From: an uncultured Bilophila sp. | GTDB taxonomy: Bacteria > Desulfobacterota > Desulfovibrionia > Desulfovibrionales > Desulfovibrionaceae | Assembly (NCBI GenBank): GCA_902373525.1 | Contig: CABKMN010000001.1 | Location: 1 to 64,000, forward strand | Length of the DNA stretch: 64,000 nucleotides | Direction: 5' to 3' | Shown here: piece by piece, positions 46,297 to 54,374 of the stretch | Layout: each line of letters opens with the position of its first letter | How positions within the stretch are numbered: position 1 is the stretch's first letter | The notes under the pieces: model-generated | Told to the model about the DNA's origin: nothing | Seen by the model: only the letters and a program-made list of their open reading frames with translations | Databases searched by the model: none | Translations under genes and position numbers: made by a program

Positions 46297-46625
46297 CGGC
46301 GAAGGGGGCCCCGGCCTGCCCCACGGAATCGCAGGAGCAGAAGGCGTTGTTCGACTGGTGGCGGGCGTACGCCCGGAACACGCCGCTGGTCATGCTGCAT
46401 ATCCCGAACGGCGGGGCGCGCAACGCGATCACCGGGTCGCGGATGAAGGCCGAGGGCGTCACGGCGGGCGTCCCGGACATTCTGCTGGCGGTTCCCCGGC
46501 AGGGATGCCACGGGCTGTGGATCGAGCTGAAACGCCGGAAAGGAGGCCGGGTGAGAAAATCTGTTCCGAGCTGGACGCCTTTCTCGCCGCCGTTGTGGCC
46601 GGGCGTTCCCCGCGCCTCATGCTGA
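46251..46625 (+). CDS. VRR-NUC nuclease-domain protein, C-terminally disrupted
   Basis: 124-residue ORF. Residues 27-98 form a VRR-NUC (PD-(D/E)XK) core: QEQKALFDWW, MLHIPNGGARN, GVTAGVPDILLAVPR and GLWIELKRRKGGR, carrying the D and E-x-K catalytic residues. Phages use such proteins as structure-specific nucleases. After KGGR the sequence changes abruptly to low-complexity residues read out of frame across the start of the terminase, so the normal C-terminus is missing. The junction at about 46547-46553 looks like a deletion. Confidence 0.7.
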   Translation: MSWSVSNEPAPVRRAPAKGAPACPTESQEQKALFDWWRAYARNTPLVMLHIPNGGARNAITGSRMKAEGVTAGVPDILLAVPRQGCHGLWIELKRRKGGRVRKSVPSWTPFSPPLWPGVPRASC

Positions 46626-47917
46626 CGATGCCGCCTCGGCACGGGAAAAGCGAGCTGGCCTCCCGCCGTTTCCCGGCCTACGCCTTGGGCCGCTATCCCG
46701 ATCTTTCCATCATTTCCACGAGCTACGCCGCCGACCTGTCCTCACGCATGAACCGCGACGTTCAGCGCGTCATCGACGGTACCGAGTACCGTGAGCTCTT
46801 CCCGGGGACAGCCCTCTACGGCAAGAACATCCGCACCGTGGGGAACGGGTCCTACCTCCGCAACTCGGACATATTCGAGGTGGTGGGGCACGGCGGTTGC
46901 TACAGGTCTGCTGGCGTGGGCGGCGGCATCACCGGCATGGGCGGGCATATCGTCATTGTCGATGACCCGTTCAAGGACCGGGCGTCCGCCGATTCCCCAA
47001 CCATCCGCCAGAACGTCTGGGACTGGTACACGTCTACGCTGTACACGCGCCTCGCTCCGGGCGGGGGCATTCTCGTCATCAATACCCGCTGGCACATGGC
47101 CGACCTCTCGGGGCGGCTGCTCGAAGCGGCGGCGCGGGGGGAGGGCGATCACTGGCGCGTGGTGAACTTCCCCGCCATCGCCACGGAAGACGAGCCCCAC
47201 CGCAAGGCCGGGGAAGCCCTCTACCCGGAACGCTATCCGTTGGAGCAGCTCCTCGCCACCAAGAAAGCCCTCGGTACTCGCGACTGGGAGGCCCTGTACC
47301 AGCAACGGCCCACGCCCGACGGGGGAAATGTCTTCAAGGCCGAATGGCTGCGCTTTTGGTTCCCGAAAGACCTTCCGGAAACGTTCGATCAGCTCGTCAT
47401 CTCATGGGACATGACGTTCAAGGACGGCGACGATACCGACTTTGTTGTGGGGCAGGTGTGGGGCCGCAAGGGGGCCGACCGCTACCTCCTCGATCAGGTC
47501 CGGCGGCGCATGGGATTTACGGACACGGTCGCCGCGTTCCGGGCGCTCGCCGCCAAATGGCCCGGCGCAGCCCGCAAGCTGGTCGAGGACAAGGCCAACG
47601 GCCCGGCGGTCATCGACGCGCTGAAACACGCCGTGCCCGGCATCATCCCCGTGGAGCCGGACGGCAGCAAGACCGCCCGCGCCCATGCCGTGACCACGTT
47701 CTTCGAGGCCGGGAACGTCCTGCTTCCGCACCCGGAGCATTGCCCGTGGGCGAGGGAGTACGTCGCTGAACTGACGCAGTTCCCCGGCGCGCCCCATGAC
47801 GACCAAGTGGACGCCACCACGCAGGCCCTCCGCGATTTCGACGTGAAGCGGCCCATGTGCATCAATCCCGCCATCCTCCGACCGCGTATGGGGGTGAGAG
47901 GACTTGGGGGGATTTGA
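46619..47917 (+). CDS. terL: Phage terminase large subunit, N-terminally truncated
   Basis: ATPase-nuclease that drives DNA packaging. The Walker A-like MPPRHGKSELASRR, Walker B HIVIVDDPFKD, nuclease motif SWDMTFKDGDDTDFVVGQVW and the closing HDDQVDATTQAL are present. TerL homology starts at about 46553 (EKICSELDAFLAAVVAGRSP) in this frame, directly after the VRR-NUC core of another frame, so the first 30-60 residues of a normal TerL are missing. ATG 46619 is the first usable start and would begin only four residues before Walker A. Product activity is doubtful. Confidence 0.8.
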   Translation: MLTMPPRHGKSELASRRFPAYALGRYPDLSIISTSYAADLSSRMNRDVQRVIDGTEYRELFPGTALYGKNIRTVGNGSYLRNSDIFEVVGHGGCYRSAGVGGGITGMGGHIVIVDDPFKDRASADSPTIRQNVWDWYTSTLYTRLAPGGGILVINTRWHMADLSGRLLEAAARGEGDHWRVVNFPAIATEDEPHRKAGEALYPERYPLEQLLATKKALGTRDWEALYQQRPTPDGGNVFKAEWLRFWFPKDLPETFDQLVISWDMTFKDGDDTDFVVGQVWGRKGADRYLLDQVRRRMGFTDTVAAFRALAAKWPGAARKLVEDKANGPAVIDALKHAVPGIIPVEPDGSKTARAHAVTTFFEAGNVLLPHPEHCPWAREYVAELTQFPGAPHDDQVDATTQALRDFDVKRPMCINPAILRPRMGVRGLGGI

Positions 47918-47934
47918 ACCATTGCCTGATGTTC

Positions 47935-47964
47935 AAAAGGCGGTCGTTGTGGCCGCCTTTTTCG
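47935..47964. terminator. Bidirectional terminator after terL
   Basis: AAAAGGCGG, loop, CCGCCTTTTT between terL (+) and the lipoprotein gene (-). Confidence 0.85.
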
Positions 47965-47967
47965 TAC

Positions 47968-48594
47968 CTACTGATTAGCCTGTTCGAGTTCCCTCTGTGC
48001 AGCAGTCTTGCCATCAGGAGTTGTATCGGTTGCAGCCTTGCAGAATGGGTCTAAGTTACCATCTGTAAATAATTTCTTAGCTTCTTTACAGGTAATCCAG
48101 TTAGGATTTTTCCCCAACAGATTGTCTAAACGAGCGAAGAAAAGTTGATATATGGCAGGGGAGGTGGTCATGTTCGTCATCGGGCCTGTCCCTGCGGTAA
48201 CTCCCACGCCACCAAAAAATTCAGATGACAGGTCGATACTGGCTTGTTCTTGTCCACTATGCATGGCAACCACTTTGGTACCATTTTTCACATAGAAAAA
48301 TTGAACAACCCAAGTCTCTGTAGCCCTAGCCGCATCTATGACCGAACGCCTCTGAGCCTGTAAAGAGAGCCCTTCATAATAAATAATATAGTTATCATCG
48401 GCAAGGCGGAAAACCATATCCGCAGAATGCAACACCTCATCCGGTGTCTTTCCTTCGTATATACGAGTAGTCATTTGAATTTGCCGTTCTCTTTCGGCGG
48501 CTATTTCCTCTGGGGTTAATGGCTTTTGGGTGGCACACCCGACCATCCCGAAACACATCCCCGCCACAACCAGCGTCAATAAAAATTTTTTCAT
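47968..48594 (-). CDS. A+T-rich lipoprotein gene, prophage moron candidate
   Basis: 208-residue lipoprotein. Its signal peptide ends MVGC (lipidated Cys about residue 20), followed by a charged linker, a mixed domain with RLADDNYIIYYEGLSLQAQR and VVQFFYVKNGTKVVAM, and a Gly-rich centre. No family recognised. The gene is clearly more A+T-rich than its neighbours, is antisense to the packaging genes, and has an SD (AGGAGG) 4 nt before the ATG. All three point to a horizontally acquired cargo gene expressed in the lysogen. Confidence 0.75.
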   Translation of the reverse strand: MKKFLLTLVVAGMCFGMVGCATQKPLTPEEIAAERERQIQMTTRIYEGKTPDEVLHSADMVFRLADDNYIIYYEGLSLQAQRRSVIDAARATETWVVQFFYVKNGTKVVAMHSGQEQASIDLSSEFFGGVGVTAGTGPMTNMTTSPAIYQLFFARLDNLLGKNPNWITCKEAKKLFTDGNLDPFCKAATDTTPDGKTAAQRELEQANQ

Positions 48595-48780
48595 AACTCC
48601 TCCTGTCGATTCCGAACCATACCGGGGTTAGAAAGTCAACAGGTTGTTTTATCGACGCGCTGGCGTCTCAATCATATGATGCCTACAACTGGATCGATGA
48701 GGGGTTGCAGCGTATGAGGCTGGCAATCATCGTCGCACGGGCGGCAAACAGGACGATTGCAGAAGCGAACGAGCAAACAG

Positions 48781-48808
48781 GGCCCCGGAAACGGGGGCTT
48801 TTCTTTTG
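48781..48808 (+). terminator. Terminator-like stem ahead of the portal gene
   Basis: GGCCCCGG, AAA, CGGGGGC then TTTTCTTTT. It lies directly upstream of the 17-bp late motif. The rest of 48595-48780 shows no supported gene. Confidence 0.6.
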
Positions 48809-48815
48809 CCTGCAC

Positions 48816-48832
48816 GAACCTTGTTCACGGTG
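48816..48832 (+). promoter_or_regulatory. Late-promoter motif, copy 1
   Basis: GAACCTTGTTCACGGTG, 34 nt upstream of the portal start; ATGATG occurs 22 nt after the motif. Copies 2 and 3 are at 54375-54391 and 58006-58022. Confidence 0.55.
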
Positions 48833-48865
48833 TTTTTCCTTCTTTGCTCGTAGCATGATGCTCCC

Positions 48866-51127
48866 ATGAGCAAGAAGCGCACTTATCGACATGCCACCTC
48901 CATACCTCCGCAAGTGCAGCCGTCGCGCCGTCTGAATCTCTCCCCGGACGTGCGCGGCGGCCTTGCTCAGCCTTTGCCGCCTACGCCCGACGACATCAGC
49001 AGGCTGTACGGTCCGGCGAAGACGCTCGGCGTGCCCGAAGAGGTGCAGCTTGCGATGGACGCACGGCTTGCGGACTCCGGCGTCTATTCCCTGCTCCAGC
49101 ATTCCCTTGAGCTCGGAGTCGGGATTGCCCCTCAGTTCGTGGGGTATGGCGCCCTCCAGAATCTTGCCCAGAACGGTTTGATCCGTGCCTGCGTCGAGAC
49201 GGTATCCGACGACATGACCCGCGAGTGGATTGAGTTCAAGCGCGAAGGGGAGGGCGATGATGACGCCCTGCTTACCGACCTCGCACAGGCTTGCAAGAGA
49301 TTGGGGCTCCAGCGTCTTTTTCACGAAGCGACGGAGCTTGTGGGGTACGAGGGCGGGGCCTTCCTCTTCATCGACACCGGGGCCATCGGGCAAGAGCTGG
49401 AGCGCCCGCTGAACATCAGCCCGTACTCGGCGGAACTGAAACCCGGCGGACTCCTGCGCTTCGTCGTCATCGACCCGGTGAACGTTTTCCCCGGCGACTA
49501 CAACAGCCTTTCGCCGCTCGAACCCGACTACTTCCGTCCGCGCTGGTGGTGGGTACTCGGGCAGCGTGTGCACGCCTCGCGCCTCATCCGGTTGGTGGCG
49601 AACGAATGCCCCGTATTGTTGCGGCCCGCCTACAATTTTTTGGGCATCCCGCAGGCGCAGATACTCTGGGACTATGTGCTGCACTTTCAGGAGTGCCGCA
49701 CCGCAGAAGCCCGGTTGTTGACGAAGTTTTCGTTAACCGTCTTCAAGACGAAGATGGACGACATTCTTTTCGCCTCAGGCGGTACGGCCCATCTCGACGC
49801 CCGCATCCGGTACATGATCCAGTCCATGACGAACGACGGCGTGCTTGCCGTGGACAAAGAGGCGGAAGAGGTGGTGAAGCTGGAGACGCCGCTTTCCGGC
49901 GTAACCGACATCGTGCGCCAGTCCCTCGAAATCCTCGCCGCCCTGAACCGCACCCCGGCGGTCAAACTGCTCGGCATCAGCCCGTCAGGGTTCAATGCCA
50001 CGGGCGAATCGGACATCCGCAACTATTACGACCATATCACGAGCCAGCAGGAAAAAGTCCTGCGCGACGGCATCAAGAAGGCGCTCGACTGTATCCAGCT
50101 TCACCTGCGCGGAACCATCGACCCGTCCGTGACGTTCGACTTCGCGCCTCTCGGCGGGGAGGACAGGGCGGCCCTTGCGACGCTCCAGAAGACCAAGGCC
50201 GACACCATCGCCGTCTACATGGATCGGGACATCATCTCTCAGGAAGAAGCCCGGCAGTCCCTTGCCAGTGACCCGGACAGCGGTTTCTCCGACATAGACC
50301 CGGCGGAAGTGCCGCAGGGCAACGGAATGCCCGACGCCCTGCCGGAAGCCGGGGAAGAGGGCTTGATGCCCGACATCGACGACGTGGACAAGGCCGGGGC
50401 CGTCTACGACGCCGCGTGGGACGAGGATGTCTGGCGTACCGCCGAGAACGGGAAACGGTATCAGATCGACACTGAAACCGGCGAGATCAAGAAAGGGAAT
50501 GTGGGGCAGCCCGTCGTCAACCGGGAGTCACGTCCCGTGGAGTCCTCCAAGCCGGACACGGCCCGTTATGAGGCATTGGTGCGGGAACACGGCGGTGACC
50601 ACAAGAAGGCTGCGCATGCTTATTTCCGCGAGAAATTGCAGGGGCGGCATGTCACCGCACAGACGGATAATGGGCCGATAGAGGCGTGTTTTACCGGGGC
50701 AAGTTGGAAGGAACTCAAAAAAGATATGGCTATCGATCCGCTTAAGGCGGAGCTTGTTCCGCATTTGCCGGAAATCATCGCTACAGGGCGTTATGAATCC
50801 TCCACCCCGATGCATTTTCATCCCGACGTGTCCGTATTCCACTCATATACGAAAAGCGTTTCCACCTCGGAAGGTGAAAAGGAAGCCATTGTCGATATAG
50901 CGGAACGGCCCATGCGAGAACCCAAGCACCTTGTTTACAATCTCACACGGGAGGGGACTCGCCCCTATACGGATCGAAGGCAAAAAGAATCGGCGCTTTC
51001 AGGAGCGATCCGTGGGCAAAACCACGGGAACCTGAAAACGCCGACTCATGGCAGCGATGCTGCTCTTGAGAAAAATATAGCTCCTTTCTTCGAGGTTGTA
51101 AATATTCGTTTCGCTAATGAGGAGTAG
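48866..51127 (+). CDS. Phage portal protein with C-terminal accessory domain
   Basis: 753-residue protein. Residues 1 to about 480 match DUF1073-type portal proteins (FVGYGALQNLAQNGLIRACV, VSDDMTREW, VFPGDYN, KLLGISPSGFNATGESDIRN), which form the dodecameric DNA-entry ring of the capsid. After a Pro/Asp/Glu-rich linker with WRTAENGKRYQIDTETGEIK, residues about 570-753 form a separate domain (ELVPHLPEIIATGRYESSTP, HSYTKSVSTSEGEKEAIVDI, LVYNLTREG). This resembles the BECR-fold toxin-like domains appended to phage portal/MuF proteins. The C-terminal third is less G+C-rich, suggesting a swapped module. Confidence 0.82.
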   Translation: MSKKRTYRHATSIPPQVQPSRRLNLSPDVRGGLAQPLPPTPDDISRLYGPAKTLGVPEEVQLAMDARLADSGVYSLLQHSLELGVGIAPQFVGYGALQNLAQNGLIRACVETVSDDMTREWIEFKREGEGDDDALLTDLAQACKRLGLQRLFHEATELVGYEGGAFLFIDTGAIGQELERPLNISPYSAELKPGGLLRFVVIDPVNVFPGDYNSLSPLEPDYFRPRWWWVLGQRVHASRLIRLVANECPVLLRPAYNFLGIPQAQILWDYVLHFQECRTAEARLLTKFSLTVFKTKMDDILFASGGTAHLDARIRYMIQSMTNDGVLAVDKEAEEVVKLETPLSGVTDIVRQSLEILAALNRTPAVKLLGISPSGFNATGESDIRNYYDHITSQQEKVLRDGIKKALDCIQLHLRGTIDPSVTFDFAPLGGEDRAALATLQKTKADTIAVYMDRDIISQEEARQSLASDPDSGFSDIDPAEVPQGNGMPDALPEAGEEGLMPDIDDVDKAGAVYDAAWDEDVWRTAENGKRYQIDTETGEIKKGNVGQPVVNRESRPVESSKPDTARYEALVREHGGDHKKAAHAYFREKLQGRHVTAQTDNGPIEACFTGASWKELKKDMAIDPLKAELVPHLPEIIATGRYESSTPMHFHPDVSVFHSYTKSVSTSEGEKEAIVDIAERPMREPKHLVYNLTREGTRPYTDRRQKESALSGAIRGQNHGNLKTPTHGSDAALEKNIAPFFEVVNIRFANEE

Positions 51128-51129
51128 GC

Positions 51130-51516
51130 ATGGCGCGTACAGCACTGAAATTGGGCAGCGGTACCCACATGAGTTTCGGCGGTTCAAGCATCACGGTCAT
51201 CCAAGAGCCGGGCATCTTCATTCCCTACGATCCCAATGGGGGGCAGGCTATGGATGAACTCAACCGTTTCCTTGTCCGGTATGGGTATTGTCCCCCCGGA
51301 GAAGGCATTCCAGATGAAATTCTAGGTCTGCGTCCGGAGGATTCAGCCATAGCCCATACTCTGAGGACATGGATGAAACAAGACAACAACAATCTCGACG
51401 ACCAAGAGCTTGAAGAAAAGTTTCGCGAACGCATCCGGCATTTGGGCCCGATATTACGACGCATACGCCTTGAAAAAGAAACCGGACGCTTACCGGATCG
51501 TAGTGCCTGCGAATAG
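51130..51516 (+). CDS. Small hypothetical protein after the portal
   Basis: 128-residue acidic/basic soluble protein (MARTALKLGSGTHMSFGGSS; DELNRFLVRYGYCPPGEGIP), starting 2 nt after the portal stop. Its base composition matches the portal's extra C-terminal domain, not the capsid genes. This suggests the two came together, for example as an effector domain and its partner or immunity protein. That is inference from position and composition; no family recognised. Confidence 0.55.
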   Translation: MARTALKLGSGTHMSFGGSSITVIQEPGIFIPYDPNGGQAMDELNRFLVRYGYCPPGEGIPDEILGLRPEDSAIAHTLRTWMKQDNNNLDDQELEEKFRERIRHLGPILRRIRLEKETGRLPDRSACE

Positions 51517-51637
51517 CTTCCCTGTCGATCTCGTAACATTCCGTCGTGGTTTGCCATACTACAAGATAAACGCACATGGGGTTCCTCCTTTTGGGGCAGC
51601 ACCGCACGGAACCGTAGGAATGTCAAGGTGGATATGA

Positions 51638-51978
51638 ATGCCTAAAATCATCCGCGCCATCAAGCCCAACGCGGGCATCCGGGCGAAATACCGGAAGCGG
51701 CTGGTGTCCCTTCTCGACGAGATGCAGCGGTCCGTCATCTGGTGGCTGCGCGCCGAGTACAGGAAGCAGGAAACCCGCATAGCGCAGGATTCCCCTACGG
51801 CTACGCGCTGGAGCAGCTTGGGGAGAATCCCCGCAAGTATCCCCGGCAGGCATGGCCCGGTATGATCGATATCCTCCGCAAACAGAAGGCGGCTCCTTCC
51901 GTTGCCCGTGACGCGGCTCCCGTCGGGCGCATGTCCGGCAGTTTCGCCGGGCTTTCCACCATCACCATTGCCGAATAG
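51638..51978 (+). pseudogene. MuF-like head protein remnant fused out of frame
   Basis: The first part (51638 to about 51785) reads MPKIIRAIKPNAGIRAKYRK and EMQRSVIWWLRAEYRKQE, typical of the N-terminus of phage MuF-like head morphogenesis proteins that follow the portal. At about 51785 meaning jumps to another frame that reads PYGYALEQLGENPRKYPRQA to the stop at 51978. This looks like the C-terminus of a different capsid-region gene. A deletion of the intervening DNA explains the change best. The remnant ends 10 nt before the cement gene. Confidence 0.6.
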
Positions 51979-51988
51979 GAGGCACACC

Positions 51989-52624
51989 ATGCCTTTGCAG
52001 TCCCAAGTCAATCTTTCCGTCGCTCCCGGCGTCGCGGGCGACAAAGCGACGCCCGACCAGAGCGTCTACACCCCGCTCAACCCTCTGGCGGCGGTGGCCC
52101 TCCCTGTGGGGCGCTTCGTCTTCCCGGTCGTGGATTCCGGGGTGATCGACAACACGCGGGCCACCAACGTCGCGGGCGCCGCCACAGCCGTGCTCGGCTT
52201 CATTGAGCGCATCATCAATTATGTGAACTATGAATTGCTTTCTGACGGCACCCTGACCGTCCCGGAAGGCTCGAACCTCACCGTGGCCGTGAAGGGCGAC
52301 TATTGGGCCGTTTCCACGACCAAGGCCGCGGTGGGGCAGGCCGTCCTTGCCTCCACCGCCGACGGTTCCATCAGCACCGGGACCCCCGACGCCACGCATC
52401 TCGATACGGGGTGGGTCGTCAAGACTCCCGGCGAAATCGGGGAACCGATCATCATCAGCAATTGGGGGCAGGCCGCAGCGTCTGGTTCCGGCGGCGACAC
52501 CTCGAACCTGATGCAGAAAGATTTCAGCAACGCCACCGGAGCGCTCGGCGTGGCCAACGGCGGAACCGGCGCAACCACTGCGGAACAGGCCCGCACCAAC
52601 CTCGGCGCAGCCGCCGGAGCGTAG
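51989..52624 (+). CDS. Capsid cement/decoration protein
   Basis: 211-residue phage structural protein located just before the major capsid gene, the usual place for Gp24-like cement (DUF2190-like) proteins. It is rich in Ala, Val, Gly and Thr. A core with ALPVGRFVFPVVDSGVIDNT and FIERIINYVNYELLSDGTLT is followed by a tail-fibre-like C-terminal segment ANGGTGATTAEQARTNLGAA, a repeat seen in many phage fibres and unusual for a cement protein. SD AGGAGG lies 6 nt before ATG 51989. Confidence 0.65.
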   Translation: MPLQSQVNLSVAPGVAGDKATPDQSVYTPLNPLAAVALPVGRFVFPVVDSGVIDNTRATNVAGAATAVLGFIERIINYVNYELLSDGTLTVPEGSNLTVAVKGDYWAVSTTKAAVGQAVLASTADGSISTGTPDATHLDTGWVVKTPGEIGEPIIISNWGQAAASGSGGDTSNLMQKDFSNATGALGVANGGTGATTAEQARTNLGAAAGA

Positions 52625-52634
52625 GAGGTACTAC

Positions 52635-53648
52635 ATGAATCCGACTTTTGAACAGGCCAAGCGCTACGGCTTCATCTTCCCCAATGCGCGCATGTGGGCC
52701 ACGCCCGAAAACCGCGCCCGCATCGCGCAGGACGCGGCGCTCATCACCACGCCGAACACGACCGTCCCCGCCGAGCTTCTGGCGTATATCGACCCGATGG
52801 TCATCGAAATCCTGACCGCGCCCCGGCGCGCCCGTGAAATCTTCGGCGAAGAGAAGAAGGGCGACTGGACGACCCCGTACATGAAGTGGCGCGTCGACGA
52901 AATGACCGGGAAGACCGAGCCGTATTCCGACTATGCCAACGGCACGACTTCGGGCGTGAACTCCGAATGGCAGACCCGCGTGCAGTACGTCTTCCAGACG
53001 TCCATCACCTACGGCGACTTTGAAGTGGACATGTCGAGCACGGCGAAAGTCAACCTCGCGGCCTCCAAGCAGCGCGCGGCGGCCAACGTCATCGACATCG
53101 ACCAGAACCGCTTCTACCTGCTCGGCGTCGCCGGGAAGGAAATCTACGGCATTCTGAACGACCCGAATCTCCCTGCGGCCATCACCGCAGGGGCCACGGG
53201 CACGGGCGGCTCCACGAAATGGGCCGACAAGACCACGGTGCAGATTTACAACGATGTCCTTGCGCTGTTCGCACAGCTCTCCGAGCAGTCCAGCGGCCTC
53301 ATCGACAAGGATACCCCGCTGAAACTCTGCCTCTCCCCCGAACTGGCCGTTCGCCTCGGCGCGGCTACCGATTTCAACGTGTCCGTGCTGGACATGCTGA
53401 AGCGGTACTTCACCCGCATCGACATCGTGACCGTCCCCGAATTGCACAGCATGACCGCCGGGGAAACCATGTTCCTCATCGCCCCCGAAGTGAACGGGCA
53501 GCGCTCCGGTACGCTGGCCTTCGGCGAAAAGATGCGCGCCGGCCGCGTCGTGCCCGACCTGTCCAGCTTCCGCCAGAAGTTCGTCGGCACCACCTACGGC
53601 GGCATCGTGCTCATGCCCTTCGCCTTCGCGCAGATGACCGGCATGTAA
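52635..53648 (+). CDS. Major capsid protein (DUF2184-like)
   Basis: 337-residue capsid protein that follows the cement gene by 10 nt with a GGAGG SD. The family features include AYIDPMVIEILTAPRRAREI, GDWTTPYMKWRVDEMTGKTE, a DIDQNRFYLLGVAG segment and the C-terminal VVPDLSSFRQKFVGTTYGGI. DUF2184-type capsid proteins accompany DUF1073 portals, consistent with this order. The length is normal, so it appears intact. Confidence 0.85.
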   Translation: MNPTFEQAKRYGFIFPNARMWATPENRARIAQDAALITTPNTTVPAELLAYIDPMVIEILTAPRRAREIFGEEKKGDWTTPYMKWRVDEMTGKTEPYSDYANGTTSGVNSEWQTRVQYVFQTSITYGDFEVDMSSTAKVNLAASKQRAAANVIDIDQNRFYLLGVAGKEIYGILNDPNLPAAITAGATGTGGSTKWADKTTVQIYNDVLALFAQLSEQSSGLIDKDTPLKLCLSPELAVRLGAATDFNVSVLDMLKRYFTRIDIVTVPELHSMTAGETMFLIAPEVNGQRSGTLAFGEKMRAGRVVPDLSSFRQKFVGTTYGGIVLMPFAFAQMTGM

Positions 53649-53670
53649 AGCTGTTGCATTCCTCCATACG

Positions 53671-53708
53671 AAAGCCCCAACCGCCTGTTCAACGGTTGGG
53701 GCTTCTTT
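53671..53708 (+). terminator. Terminator after the major capsid gene
   Basis: AAGCCCCAACCG, loop, CGGTTGGGGCTT, then CTTTG. It ends the capsid operon before the antisense toxin-antitoxin pair. Confidence 0.85.
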
Positions 53709-53727
53709 GTACCTTTGGGGTATATAC

Positions 53728-53994
53728 TCAGTAATGATAGCGGCATTGGAGTACGATCAGGGCTTCGCTCTTTTCGTCCACCTTATAGACGAGCCGATCC
53801 TCCTGATTGATGCGTCGTGACCAGCATCCGGCAAGATCGAACCGGAGCGGTTCCGGCTTGCCCAGCCCTTCAAAAGGATTCCGCATGGCATCGCGCAACA
53901 ATTCGTTGATCCGTTTGACCGTGCGCTTGTCCGTATGCTGCCAGGAGAGGTAATCCTCCCACGCCTGCGGCGTCCACGTGAGCAGCATGATCAA
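53728..53994 (-). CDS. yoeB: YoeB-family mRNA interferase toxin
   Basis: 88-residue RelE/YoeB-type ribosome-dependent endoribonuclease. WTPQAWEDYLSWQHTDKRTV, INELLRDAMRNPFEGLGKPE, LRFDLAGCWSRRINQEDRLV and the C-terminal LQCRYHY match the family, including the conserved His-Tyr end. The ATG overlaps the antitoxin stop by 4 nt. Type II toxin-antitoxin; probably stabilises the element or affects phage growth. Confidence 0.93.
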   Translation of the reverse strand: MIMLLTWTPQAWEDYLSWQHTDKRTVKRINELLRDAMRNPFEGLGKPEPLRFDLAGCWSRRINQEDRLVYKVDEKSEALIVLQCRYHY

Positions 53995-54245
53995 TCCTCC
54001 AGCTCATGCGGCATGGCCTTGCCCGCATCGGCGGCCTGTATCGCTTCCCTGAGCCGCGCGGCGTTGGCGGGCGAACGGAGCAGATACGCCGTCTCCATGA
54101 TGGCGTTGTAATCCTCAAGCGACATCATGACCACAGAGGGCGATTTTTGCCGGGTAATGATGACTGGCTCATGGTGATCGCAGACACGGCTCATGGTTTC
54201 CGCAAGTTTTTGCCGGGCTTCGGAGTAGGTGATGGCCTGTGACAT
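53991..54245 (-). CDS. yefM: YefM/Phd-type antitoxin
   Basis: 84-residue antitoxin. It starts MSQAITYSEARQKLAETMSR with the DNA-binding N-terminal fold. SPSVVMMSLEDYNAIMETAY is the family signature, and a disordered toxin-binding C-terminus ends PHELED. The start at 54245 is chosen because the upstream extension overlaps the operator. It represses its own promoter together with YoeB. Confidence 0.92.
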   Translation of the reverse strand: MSQAITYSEARQKLAETMSRVCDHHEPVIITRQKSPSVVMMSLEDYNAIMETAYLLRSPANAARLREAIQAADAGKAMPHELED

Positions 54246-54264
54246 GGTGCCCCCTTTGTTATTT

Positions 54265-54299
54265 TGTACAAAAATATGTACAAATAAGGTGGACGTCAA
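54265..54299 (-). promoter_or_regulatory. yefM-yoeB promoter with paired TGTACA operators
   Basis: Minus strand: TTGACG, exactly 17 nt, TATTTT (54271-54299). TGTACA palindromes at 54265-54270 and 54277-54282 are 12 bp centre to centre and flank or overlap the -10. This is the operator layout known for YefM-YoeB. Confidence 0.75.
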
Positions 54300-54374
54300 G
54301 AGTAAAAGGCGGCCATTCTAAAAATCCACCGCTGTTTCCCCCGCCTCGCTATGGGGCTTTCCTTTTGCCCATGC

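Noticed and set aside
48600..48868. Open plus frame before the portal with gene-like text (YDAYNWIDEGLQRMRLAIIV).
   Set aside because: It has no start codon with an SD and runs through a terminator-like stem without a stop. It could be a 3' gene remnant, but this cannot be supported.
51410..51637. Frame overlapping the end of the 51130-51516 gene and ending just before the MuF remnant (contains YRIVVPANSFPVDLVTFRRG).
   Set aside because: It has protein-like character after about 51478, but only a TTG start inside another gene and no SD. It may be the tail of a deleted gene, but the evidence is too thin for a feature.
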